7,521 bases of DNA from Kiloniellaceae bacterium. Its GTDB lineage: Bacteria > Pseudomonadota > Alphaproteobacteria > Kiloniellales > Kiloniellaceae. Position 1 is the stretch's first letter. Each line of letters starts with the position of its first letter. The stretch is taken from the NCBI GenBank assembly GCA_028280915.1, contig JANQKX010000698.1:1-7521 (forward strand). The letters are read 5' to 3'. The translations under genes and the position numbers were made by a program. Shown here in pieces: positions 1 to 6,115 of this stretch. Below the pieces are notes generated by a model. It saw only the letters and a list, made by a program, of their open reading frames with translations. It had not been told where the DNA came from and did no database searches.

Positions 1-731
1 ACCGCCGACCTGGCCCAGGCGGCGGTGGAATCCACATAGGCCGGCGCGTTGCCCGGCCCCACCCCGATCGCCGGATTGGCCGAGGAATAGGCGGCGCGCA
101 CCATGGCGGTACCGCCCGTGGCCAGGATCACGTCGGTCTTGTCCGACTTCATGAACTGTTCGATCAGGGGGATGTTGGGCTCCTCCAGCACCTGGATCAC
201 CGCTTCGGGCGCGCCGGCGGCGGCCGCCGCCTCGGCCAGGGTTTTTACCGCGTCGATGCAGCAGTCCCGCGCCGCCGGATGGGGGCTGAGCACGATGGCG
301 TTGCGGGTCATGAGGCACGATAGGATCTTGAAATAGATGGTGGAGACCGGGTTGGTGGAGGGCACCAGGGCAAAGACCACGCCGGCGGGCCGGGGGATTT
401 CCACCAGCCCCGTGGCCTCGTCCAAGCGGGGATCGACGAAGTTCCAATCCCGGTAGTGGTCCACCAAGGGCACACTGCTCAGTTCGTTTTTCAGTTTTTT
501 GTGGGCCGCCACGCCGAAACCGGTTTCCTTGACCGCCCAATCCCCATAGGTGCCCGCCTTGGCGTGGGCCGCCTTGGCGACCGCGTCGGCGATGGCGAGT
601 GTGTGGGCCCGGTCATAGCGCAGGAAGGTATGGGCCGCCCAGCGCGCCCGCTCCAAAACCAGGTCGGCGGCGGCGCGCAGGGAGGCGTCGCTGTCCCTTG
701 TATTGATCAGCTTGGCGATGGTCTCGTGCAT
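1..731 (-). CDS. CoA-acylating aldehyde dehydrogenase (C-terminal part outside window)
   Basis: The visible 243 N-terminal residues belong to the acylating branch of the aldehyde dehydrogenase superfamily (EutE/PduP, the AdhE N-domain, sulfoacetaldehyde dehydrogenase SauS), which oxidises a short aldehyde to its acyl-CoA with NAD(P)+. Typical segments are seen: PAGVVFALVPSTNPVST at about residues 115-131, TRNAIVLSPHP at 142-152, ILATGG at 202-207, and GVGPGNAPAYVD at 223-234. The catalytic cysteine is expected shortly after the last visible residue, so it cannot be checked. The ATG at 731 shares one base with the stop of the upstream PLP enzyme (TGATG). An AGAAGG ribosome site lies inside that gene's 3' end, so the two are translationally coupled and their chemistry is probably sequential. 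The aldehyde could be acetaldehyde, propionaldehyde or sulfoacetaldehyde; the neighbouring kinase favours a plain aldehyde. The family call is firm and the substrate is inferred. Confidence 0.88.
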   Translation of the reverse strand, partial: MHETIAKLINTRDSDASLRAAADLVLERARWAAHTFLRYDRAHTLAIADAVAKAAHAKAGTYGDWAVKETGFGVAAHKKLKNELSSVPLVDHYRDWNFVDPRLDEATGLVEIPRPAGVVFALVPSTNPVSTIYFKILSCLMTRNAIVLSPHPAARDCCIDAVKTLAEAAAAAGAPEAVIQVLEEPNIPLIEQFMKSDKTDVILATGGTAMVRAAYSSANPAIGVGPGNAPAYVDSTAAWARSA

Positions 732-2014
732 CACACCGCCTTCTTGTGCCGTTGCGGTTTGCCCAGCACCTCTTGCCGGGCCAGGCCGATGGCCACCTCG
801 ACCCGGCGCAGCAGCTCCTCCGACAGGCTTTGGGTGATCAGGATACCCGGCTTGAACTGCAGGACCCGGGGGTCCAGGGTGGAAAAGATCGCCCAGACGC
901 CGTTCTGATAAAGATACTTCATGACCGGCTTGGCCCCTTCCGGATGATCGAATTCCAGCCCCATCACCAGGCCGTTTTGCCGGATGCCGACGAAAAAGTC
1001 GCTGTAGAGCGCCTTGATTTCCTCAAGTCCGGCCCGGATGAAATTGGAGGCGTAGCGCACGGTGGAGACCACCTCCGGCCGCTGGGTGATTTGCAGGGTC
1101 TTCAGCGCCACGATGCAGCCCAGCTCGGCGCCGCCGGCGGTGGACATGTGGGCAAAGCCGTCCGACTTCAGCCACTTGCCGGCCCGCTCGGTCACCACGC
1201 AGCAGGAAATGGGATAGATGCCGCCGGTGATGCCCTTGCCGATGATCATGATGTCCGGTTCGATGCCGAACTTGTTGACCGCCCAGAGAGGGCCGGTGCG
1301 CATCAGCCCGGTCTGCACCTCGTCGGCCACGTAGAGGGCGTCATAGCGCTCGCAAAGGGCCTTGACCCCGGGCAGGTAGCCTTCCTTGGGCATGGGAAAG
1401 CCATAGGTCGCCGGGATGGTCTCCATGAGCACGCAGGCCACGTCCCGGCCGCGCAGGGCGTCCTCCATGGCGTTCAGATCGTTGAAGGGCACCTGGACGA
1501 ACTCGCCGGCGGTGTCCTCGGACAAAAAGGTCTTGGAAAAACGTGCGTCCCCCGCCTTGACGGAAAGGCCCGAATGGCCGTGGTAGGCCTTGATGATGGA
1601 GACCACCTTGCGCTTTTGCATGGCGTTGCGGGCCGACTTGATGGCCAGCTCCGTGGCCTCGGCGCCGCCGGCCCCGTAGATGGTGTACTTCAGATCACCG
1701 GGGGTGCAGGCGGCCATCTCCTCGGCCAGGGCGGTGCGCGCCAGGGCGGGAAAGTGGTGGTTGCCCATGTCGAAGTGCTGGGTGGCCGCGTTCAGCACCT
1801 CGGTCAGTTCCGGATTGCGGTGGCCCAGATTGTAAGTGCCGCCGTTCAGGTGCACGTCGATCAGACGGCGGCCGTCCAGATCGTAAAGGTAATAGCCTTC
1901 GCGCCGGTCGATCACCAGATCGACGCCGGCGTCCTGCCAGAACTGGGTTTTGTTGGGGTTCCAAAACTCTTTCGAGCGTTCGAGGAACTCTAGCTTTTCC
2001 TGGCTCACGTCCAC
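731..2014 (-). CDS. Class III PLP enzyme, candidate amino-alcohol-phosphate phospho-lyase
   Basis: This 427-residue protein is a complete class III (fold type I) aminotransferase-family enzyme of normal length. Visible landmarks are a cofactor-phosphate loop GAGGAEA at 114-120, YHG at 144-146, DEVQTG at 231-236 with Asp231 facing the pyridine nitrogen, Schiff-base Lys260 in IGKGITGG, and Ser291-Thr292 in HMSTAGG. The family includes transaminases for ornithine, GABA or taurine and also lyases such as ethanolamine-phosphate phospho-lyase and hydroxylysine-phosphate phospho-lyase. Near the C-terminus, where many transaminases have Arg for the acceptor carboxylate, this one reads LQFKPG (385-390), with Gln386. 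That is compatible with a lyase, but I placed it by eye. The divergent sugar/amino-alcohol-type kinase and the coupled acylating dehydrogenase support phospho-lyase activity. Alternatives are taurine-pyruvate-type or other omega-transaminases. The start given is GTG at 2014; GTG at 2008 has the better-spaced ribosome site. Confidence 0.85.
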   Translation of the reverse strand: MDVSQEKLEFLERSKEFWNPNKTQFWQDAGVDLVIDRREGYYLYDLDGRRLIDVHLNGGTYNLGHRNPELTEVLNAATQHFDMGNHHFPALARTALAEEMAACTPGDLKYTIYGAGGAEATELAIKSARNAMQKRKVVSIIKAYHGHSGLSVKAGDARFSKTFLSEDTAGEFVQVPFNDLNAMEDALRGRDVACVLMETIPATYGFPMPKEGYLPGVKALCERYDALYVADEVQTGLMRTGPLWAVNKFGIEPDIMIIGKGITGGIYPISCCVVTERAGKWLKSDGFAHMSTAGGAELGCIVALKTLQITQRPEVVSTVRYASNFIRAGLEEIKALYSDFFVGIRQNGLVMGLEFDHPEGAKPVMKYLYQNGVWAIFSTLDPRVLQFKPGILITQSLSEELLRRVEVAIGLARQEVLGKPQRHKKAV

Positions 2015-2017
2015 CTC
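2014..2017 (-). promoter_or_regulatory. Ribosome binding site deciding the PLP-enzyme start
   Basis: On the minus strand the sequence runs GAGG, then TGGAC, then GTG at 2008. The GAGG core sits 5 nt before the GTG at 2008, but it overlaps the GTG at 2014, which otherwise has no convincing Shine-Dalgarno. There is no in-frame ATG near the start; the first internal Met is residue 83. I infer that initiation may be at 2008, giving 425 residues, with a very short leader from the predicted promoter. Confidence 0.45.
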
Positions 2018-2033
2018 GTTAATGCCGTAACAT

Positions 2034-2062
2034 ATTATCTAGGGCGTAAGACGCTTGCTTGA
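2034..2062 (-). promoter_or_regulatory. Predicted promoter of the PLP enzyme / aldehyde dehydrogenase operon
   Basis: Reading the minus strand, GATAAT (2039 down to 2034) matches the sigma-70 -10 hexamer at 5 of 6 positions. With a 17-bp spacer the -35 position is 2062-2057, reading TCAAGC, a poor match to TTGACA. That position overlaps the outermost TTGACAG operator copy by 4 bp. A good -10 with a poor -35 under an activator site suggests an activator-dependent promoter. Transcription would begin near 2027, leaving a leader of only about 13-19 nt. Confidence 0.5.
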
Positions 2063-2086
2063 CAGTTTGCCGGTTGAATTTGACAG
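2059..2086. promoter_or_regulatory. Direct-repeat operator pair 1 for an AraC-type activator
   Basis: Two exact TTGACAG copies occur on the plus strand at 2059-2065 and 2080-2086, a period of 21 bp (two helical turns). AraC-family activators commonly bind two same-orientation half-sites about this far apart, with the promoter-proximal one overlapping -35. Here the copy at 2059 overlaps the -35 position of the minus-strand promoter. The pair mirrors the second pair at 2146-2173. Binding by the AraC protein encoded at 3378-4451 is inferred from proximity and geometry. Confidence 0.65.
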
Positions 2087-2145
2087 CGCGCGGTGCAAGT
2101 GCATGCCCTGCTTTGGGAAAATGGCGACGCGCCAGGACGCCTTGG

Positions 2146-2173
2146 CTGTCAAATGTGCCTCCCTTGCTGTCAA
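2146..2173. promoter_or_regulatory. Direct-repeat operator pair 2 for an AraC-type activator
   Basis: Two exact CTGTCAA copies (TTGACAG on the minus strand) lie at 2146-2152 and 2167-2173, again 21 bp apart. Flanks are shared as well: CCTTGG or CCTTG precedes each copy and a GTGCC or GGTGCC block follows, so the conserved unit is nearer 18-20 bp. The copy at 2167 touches the -35 position of the kinase promoter. Together with the pair at 2059-2086, the four copies are exactly symmetric about position 2116. Confidence 0.65.
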
Positions 2174-2200
2174 GTGGTGCCGTTCCGGTGGCGCTACACT
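2172..2200 (+). promoter_or_regulatory. Predicted promoter of the kinase gene
   Basis: TACACT at 2195-2200 matches the -10 hexamer at 4 of 6 positions. With a 17-bp spacer the -35 is AAGTGG at 2172-2177, which is weak and overlaps the last two bases of the proximal operator copy (2167-2173). The predicted start of transcription is near 2207. That gives a leader of about 30 nt containing GTGAGG (2224-2229), 7 nt before the kinase ATG. The weak -35 fits positive control. Confidence 0.45.
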
Positions 2201-2236
2201 ACCCGGTAAATCTGCGAAAAGCGGTGAGGCAACTTC

Positions 2237-3250
2237 ATGAGCACCTTTGACGAGCTGGATCACGATGAGCAACTGCGCCGTCTGCACCTCTTGGCGGAAA
2301 AGGCCATCGGCCACTACGACCTGCCGGCGGGACTAACGGTGGAGATGATCAACCTGTCGGAAAACGCCACCTATCGGGTCGAAGGGCCGGGCGACGGCCA
2401 GCGCTGGGCCTTGCGGGTCCATCGCGAGGGTTATCACTCCAAGAACGCCATCCAGTCCGAATTGAATTGGTGTCAGGCCCTGCTTGCCGACGGGGCGGCG
2501 GTGACGCCGGTGCCGATCCCCGGCAAGGACGGGAACCTGATCCAGACCGTGGATCACGACTTGCTGCCCAACCCCCGCCACGTGGTGCTGTTCAACTGGG
2601 AGGCGGGGCGCGAGCCCTCGGAAAACGATGAAAACCTGGGCGAATGGTTCGCGACCCTGGGCGAAACCGCGGCGCGCATGCATGGCCAGGTCATCGCTTG
2701 GCAGCGGCCGGCCGGCTTCGAGCGCTTGACCTGGGACTTTGATACCTCCCTGGGCGACCGGCCCCATTGGGGCCGCTGGCGCGACGGCATGGGGCTGACG
2801 CCGGAATCAGAAGCCCTGTTCGCCGAGACGGTGGCCTTGATTGGTCGGCGCCTCGAGGCCTTCGGCAAGGGGCCGGAGCGCTTTGGCCTGATTCACTGCG
2901 ACATGCGCCTGGCCAACCTGCTCATCGACGGAACGGTGACCAAGGTGATCGATTTCGATGACTGCGGCTTTTCCTGGTTCATGTACGACTGCGCCACCAC
3001 GGTTTCGTTTTTTGAACACGAGGAGCACGTGCCCGAACTCATCCGGTCCTGGGTCGAGGGTTATCGTCGGGTCCGGGACCTGCCCGAGGCCGACGCGGCG
3101 GAAATCCCCACCTTTGTCATGTTGCGGCGCCTGCTGCTGGTGGCCTGGATCGGCTCCCACTCGGAAACCGAATTGGCGCAGGACATGGGCGTGGACTATA
3201 CCCGCGGTAGCATGGATTTGTGCCGTACTTACCTGAAAAACTTCTCCTAG
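2237..3250 (+). CDS. APH/homoserine-kinase-like small-molecule kinase, candidate amino-alcohol kinase
   Basis: This 337-residue cytosolic protein has the aminoglycoside phosphotransferase fold shared by choline/ethanolamine, homoserine and hydroxylysine kinases, which phosphorylate a hydroxyl group with ATP. The N-lobe has NLSENATYRV (39-48), typical of homoserine-kinase-like members, followed by ALRVHREGY (58-66). The catalytic loop HCDMRLAN (220-227) supplies Asp222 and Asn227, and IDFDD (238-242) carries the metal-binding Asp. Length is normal and all key residues are present, so it should be active. GTGAGG 7 nt upstream supports the ATG. It is divergent from a class III PLP enzyme, a pairing known from hydroxylysine or ethanolamine kinase with phospho-lyase. 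I infer that it phosphorylates an amino alcohol which the PLP enzyme then cleaves. True homoserine kinase is unlikely because no threonine genes adjoin. Drug resistance is also unlikely in this catabolic setting. Confidence 0.87.
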   Translation: MSTFDELDHDEQLRRLHLLAEKAIGHYDLPAGLTVEMINLSENATYRVEGPGDGQRWALRVHREGYHSKNAIQSELNWCQALLADGAAVTPVPIPGKDGNLIQTVDHDLLPNPRHVVLFNWEAGREPSENDENLGEWFATLGETAARMHGQVIAWQRPAGFERLTWDFDTSLGDRPHWGRWRDGMGLTPESEALFAETVALIGRRLEAFGKGPERFGLIHCDMRLANLLIDGTVTKVIDFDDCGFSWFMYDCATTVSFFEHEEHVPELIRSWVEGYRRVRDLPEADAAEIPTFVMLRRLLLVAWIGSHSETELAQDMGVDYTRGSMDLCRTYLKNFS

Positions 3251-3377
3251 GAGGCCGCTACCCTCATAAAGCCCCTCGCCCAGCGCCCGCTGATGCCCCC
3301 TTGCCTTGATCTAAGCGTAACTCTTGTGTCATGCTAGTCACGAGATCACAGGGATAGCGCGTGTGCGCTTAAGACCA

Positions 3378-4451
3378 ATGGATGGGATACAGTCCGGCAG
3401 CGGGTTGGAAAAAGGGAGCAACGGTTGGACGGAGTCCGAGGCCGCCGTCCTTGCGTCGGCGGCCACGGGCATCGTTGACTTTCTGAACAGCAACGGCGGC
3501 GACGTGGATTTGGTCTTCGGCCGTACGGGCATCGCGCCGGAACTGGCCGGGACGCCAACCCTCAAACTGCGCCTCGCGGCCTTTTGCAGCCTTTTTGAAG
3601 AAGCGGCCCGGCAAACCGGGAACGATAACTTCGGCTTGTGGTTCGGCAACCAGTTTGCCCCGCGGGATTTGGGCCTCTGGGGCTATGCCTCCATCTCCTC
3701 GCCCACCCTGGGGTCGGCCCTGGAAAACCTGGTCGGTTTGTTCGATTGGCACCAGGAATCCTCCCACATGGGCGCGCGGCGCTGCAGCGATGGCCTGATT
3801 CAGCTGGAGTATCAAATCCACTTGCCCGAGATCGTGGAGCGCCGGCAGGACGCCGAGCTGTCCCTTGGCATGTTCTTGAACGTGATCCGGGAGTGCTGCG
3901 GCCCCAACTGGGCGCCGGAAGAGGTCTATTTCGAGCACGCCAAGCCGGCCGACTGGCATGATCACGAAACCGCCTTTCAGGCGCCGGTCTATTTCTCCCA
4001 GCCCACCAACGCCTTGGTTTTCCGGGACGAAGTGCTGAATCTGCCCATGCCGGGGCGGGACCTGACCCTTATGACCATGATGCGCAGCTGCTTGGAGCAA
4101 CTGGGCAGCACCTCGGACAAGCCGGTCACCTTGATCGATCAGGTGCGCACCTTCGTGCGCAACTACCTGCCCTCGGGCTATCCCACCCTGAAAAAGGTCT
4201 CGGACGGCTTGCAGATTTCCCCGGCGGCGATCCAGCGGGAGCTGGCCAGCGAAGGCCTGGCCTATAAAGAGCTGGTGGAGACCACCCGCCGGGATCTGAC
4301 CTTTATGTATCTCAAGCAGCGCCAGCTGCCCTTTTCGGAGATTTCCCTGCTGTTGGGCTATTCCGAGCTTTCCGCCTTTTCGCGGGCCGTGCGGCGCTGG
4401 ACCGGCCAGTCGCCGCGCGACCTGCGCAATAGGCTGAGCTTGGATTCCTGA
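3378..4451 (+). CDS. AraC-family transcriptional regulator with arabinose-binding-type N-terminal domain
   Basis: From the ATG at 3378 this is a 357-residue regulator. Residues about 27-228 match the Arabinose_bd-type domain (PF12625) of OruR-like AraC regulators: NFGLWFG (84-90), PRDLGLWGYASISSPTLGSA (95-114), RRQDAEL (155-161), FQAPVYFSQPTNALVF (200-215). The C-terminal third is the double helix-turn-helix: TLKKVSDGLQISPAAIQREL at 270-289, and FSEISLLLGYSELSAFSRA (319-337) followed by RRWTGQSPRDLR (339-350). The start is uncertain. GTG at 3363 has AGGG 9 nt upstream and would add five residues, and the frame stays open to TTG at 3324. The gene follows the kinase by 127 nt, a gap with no hairpin terminator and only weak promoter-like sequence, so it may be read from the kinase promoter. 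It probably binds the TTGACAG pairs at 2059-2173 and responds to the amine or a derivative. Its stop codon touches the opposing SDR stop. Confidence 0.88.
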   Translation: MDGIQSGSGLEKGSNGWTESEAAVLASAATGIVDFLNSNGGDVDLVFGRTGIAPELAGTPTLKLRLAAFCSLFEEAARQTGNDNFGLWFGNQFAPRDLGLWGYASISSPTLGSALENLVGLFDWHQESSHMGARRCSDGLIQLEYQIHLPEIVERRQDAELSLGMFLNVIRECCGPNWAPEEVYFEHAKPADWHDHETAFQAPVYFSQPTNALVFRDEVLNLPMPGRDLTLMTMMRSCLEQLGSTSDKPVTLIDQVRTFVRNYLPSGYPTLKKVSDGLQISPAAIQRELASEGLAYKELVETTRRDLTFMYLKQRQLPFSEISLLLGYSELSAFSRAVRRWTGQSPRDLRNRLSLDS

Positions 4452-5216
4452 CTACTCCAGAGCTTCGAGCGACTCAGGCAGAATCTGCCCGCCGTCCACG
4501 ATGATGGTCTGGCCGGTGATGTAGTTGGCTTCCTTGGAGGCGAGGAAGAGGGCGGCGTTGCCGATGTCTTCCACCACGCCGAGCTTTTTCAAGGGGATGG
4601 AGGCGGCCATGGTGCCCAGATAATCCTCGCCCAGGCCTTCCAGGCCCTCGGTGATGATGTTGCCGGGCAGCACCGCGTTCATGGTGATGCCGAACTTGGC
4701 CAATTCGATGCAGGCGGTGCGCATGAAGCCCAGCTGGCCGGACTTGCTGGCGCCATAGTGGCTCCAGCCCGGGAAGCCGGTGACCGGCCCGGTGATGGAG
4801 GATGTGAGCACGACCCGGCCCTGATCGGACTGCTTCAAGTGGGGCAGGCAGGCTTTGACGGTCAAAAAGTTGCCCTTGAGGTTGGTGCCCATGACCAGGT
4901 CCCACTCGGCCGGGTCCATATCTTCGATGTTGGTTTGGGGGTAGACGCCGGCGTTGGCGCAGAGGATATCCAGGCCGCCGAAGGAATCGACCGCGGCCTG
5001 GGCCATGGCTTGGCAATCGTCCCAGGAGGCCACGTCGGCAGCGAAGGCCTTGGCGCCGTTGCCGATTTCCTCGGCGCAGGCTTGCGCGCCGTCCATGTTG
5101 CGGGCCACCACCAGGACCTTGGCGCCTTGATTGGCGAAGACCCGCGCGATGCCCTTTCCGATGCCCTTGCTGGCGCCCGTGACGATGACGGAGCGGCCCG
5201 AAATTGACGATAACAT
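4452..5216 (-). CDS. Short-chain dehydrogenase/reductase (FabG-like SDR oxidoreductase)
   Basis: This complete classical SDR of 254 residues is a cytosolic NAD(P)-dependent alcohol/ketone oxidoreductase. The Rossmann motif TGASKGIG is at 13-20, the NAG motif at 88-90, Asn112 in TNLKGN, catalytic Ser at 139/140, and the YxxxK pair Tyr154 and Lys158. Arg39 after the second beta strand suggests NADP(H), as far as sequence alone can tell. The C-terminus has the usual ITGQTIIVDGG, followed by a less usual tail, QILPESLEALE. A strong GAGGGAGG ribosome site precedes the ATG. It lies 65 nt after the permease gene with no promoter or terminator seen between, so it is probably the last gene of the transporter operon. 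Automatic labels such as 3-oxoacyl-ACP reductase would mislead here. A catabolic role on the imported compound or its product is more likely, but the substrate is unknown. Confidence 0.88.
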   Translation of the reverse strand: MLSSISGRSVIVTGASKGIGKGIARVFANQGAKVLVVARNMDGAQACAEEIGNGAKAFAADVASWDDCQAMAQAAVDSFGGLDILCANAGVYPQTNIEDMDPAEWDLVMGTNLKGNFLTVKACLPHLKQSDQGRVVLTSSITGPVTGFPGWSHYGASKSGQLGFMRTACIELAKFGITMNAVLPGNIITEGLEGLGEDYLGTMAASIPLKKLGVVEDIGNAALFLASKEANYITGQTIIVDGGQILPESLEALE

Positions 5217-5281
5217 GATCTGTCCTCCCTCAGCGGTTCAGTTTTGCGACGGTCGTTGATGTTTATCTTGGCCTTTCGCCA

Positions 5282-6106
5282 TCAGCTTTTGCTCAAGCCC
5301 TGCGCGCGCCGGCGGGCCCGCAGGATCAGCCAGGTAATGTAACACAAAGCCACCATCAGGGCGGCGCCGGACATGGTCAGGGACCCCAACGTGGGCACCA
5401 TGGGCGTATAGCCGGAGACCATCTTGGAATAGAGCCATTCGGGCACGGTCTGATCGGCCCCGGTGGAAAACAGCGAGAGGGGAAAATTGCCCCATGACAG
5501 CAAAAAGGCGAAGATCCCGCCGGAGATGATGCCCGGCGACAGAATGGGCAGGGTGACCTCGCGCAGCACCTGCCAGCGGGTGGCGCCCAGGTCGAAGGCG
5601 GCCTCTTCAAGGGCCGGGTCGAAGCTGTAGGCCTGGATGGACATGATGAGGATCACGATGGGCAGGATCCAAACCATGTGGGCAAAGACCGCGGTGTGCC
5701 AGGAGGTGGTGACGCCCAGCGCGGAAAACCACAGCAGCAGGGCCAGGCCCAGCACCGCCTGGGGAAAGAAGATGGGCAGCAGCACCAAGCGCTGATAGAG
5801 CTTGCGCCCCTTCCAGTCGTAGCGGGCAAAGGCCAGGGCGCCGAAAAACGCCAGCACCACGGAAAACAGGGTGACCAGCACGGCGATGCTCAGCGAGGTC
5901 CACAAAAGCTCCCGCACGGAGAGGGATTCCATGGCCTTTTCATACCAAACCGTATCCCAGCGCTGGATGGGAAAGCGGAAATAGCGCTGCTTGGAAAAGG
6001 ACGCCAGGATTACCGCCACCATGGGCATGTAAAGGAAGATCAGGACGCAGATGGTCCATACGGTGATCAGGCGGCGACTAAGGCGGGCGGAGGCTTGCTG
6101 GGTCAT
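5282..6106 (-). CDS. ABC transporter permease, spermidine/putrescine (PotC) type
   Basis: This 274-residue inner-membrane permease has about six hydrophobic segments, near residues 15-37, 67-93, 105-128, 139-158, 195-213 and 242-263. The cytoplasmic EAA loop that docks on the ATPase is clear at about 167-193 (EEAAFDLGATRWQ, then LPILSPGI). Length, topology and the short basic C-terminus fit PotC-type subunits, which pair with a PotB-type subunit. The ATG begins 9 nt after the upstream permease stop, with only a weak GGCGA ribosome site, suggesting translational coupling. Pot-type systems import polyamines and other small cationic amines, and some carry 2-aminoethylphosphonate or choline-like compounds. 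Given the amine-catabolic genes next door, I infer uptake of an amino alcohol or related amine. Confidence 0.88.
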   Translation of the reverse strand: MTQQASARLSRRLITVWTICVLIFLYMPMVAVILASFSKQRYFRFPIQRWDTVWYEKAMESLSVRELLWTSLSIAVLVTLFSVVLAFFGALAFARYDWKGRKLYQRLVLLPIFFPQAVLGLALLLWFSALGVTTSWHTAVFAHMVWILPIVILIMSIQAYSFDPALEEAAFDLGATRWQVLREVTLPILSPGIISGGIFAFLLSWGNFPLSLFSTGADQTVPEWLYSKMVSGYTPMVPTLGSLTMSGAALMVALCYITWLILRARRRAQGLSKS

Positions 6107-6115
6107 GATCGTCGC

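Noticed and set aside
746..1993. Long plus-strand open frame (415 codons) opposite the PLP enzyme
   Set aside because: Its translation is low-complexity and rich in Gly, His, Asp and Gln, with no family motif, while the minus strand encodes a complete class III enzyme with all key residues. It is a GC-driven shadow.
1..2014. Taurine or sulfonate degradation (transaminase plus sulfoacetaldehyde dehydrogenase)
   Set aside because: The families would allow it, but a taurine route needs no hydroxyl kinase, and no sulfonate-specific gene such as sulfoacetaldehyde acetyltransferase is visible. It is kept only as an alternative.
2059..2085. TTGACA copies as sigma-70 -35 boxes
   Set aside because: At spacings of 16-18 bp none of the four copies has a reasonable -10 in its own direction. 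The 21-bp periodicity and mirror arrangement fit a regulator site better.
3251..3377. Possible terminator, promoter or extra operator between the kinase and the AraC gene
   Set aside because: I found no stable GC stem followed by a T run, only a 3-of-6 type -35/-10 resemblance, and one degenerate half-site-like GTGTCAT near 3327. None is strong enough to list.
4855..4865. Near-palindrome TTGACGGTCAA resembling the TTGACAG operator
   Set aside because: It is a single copy inside the SDR coding sequence, with no second copy 21 bp away and no promoter beside it. Chance codon use (Leu-Thr-Val-Lys) explains it.
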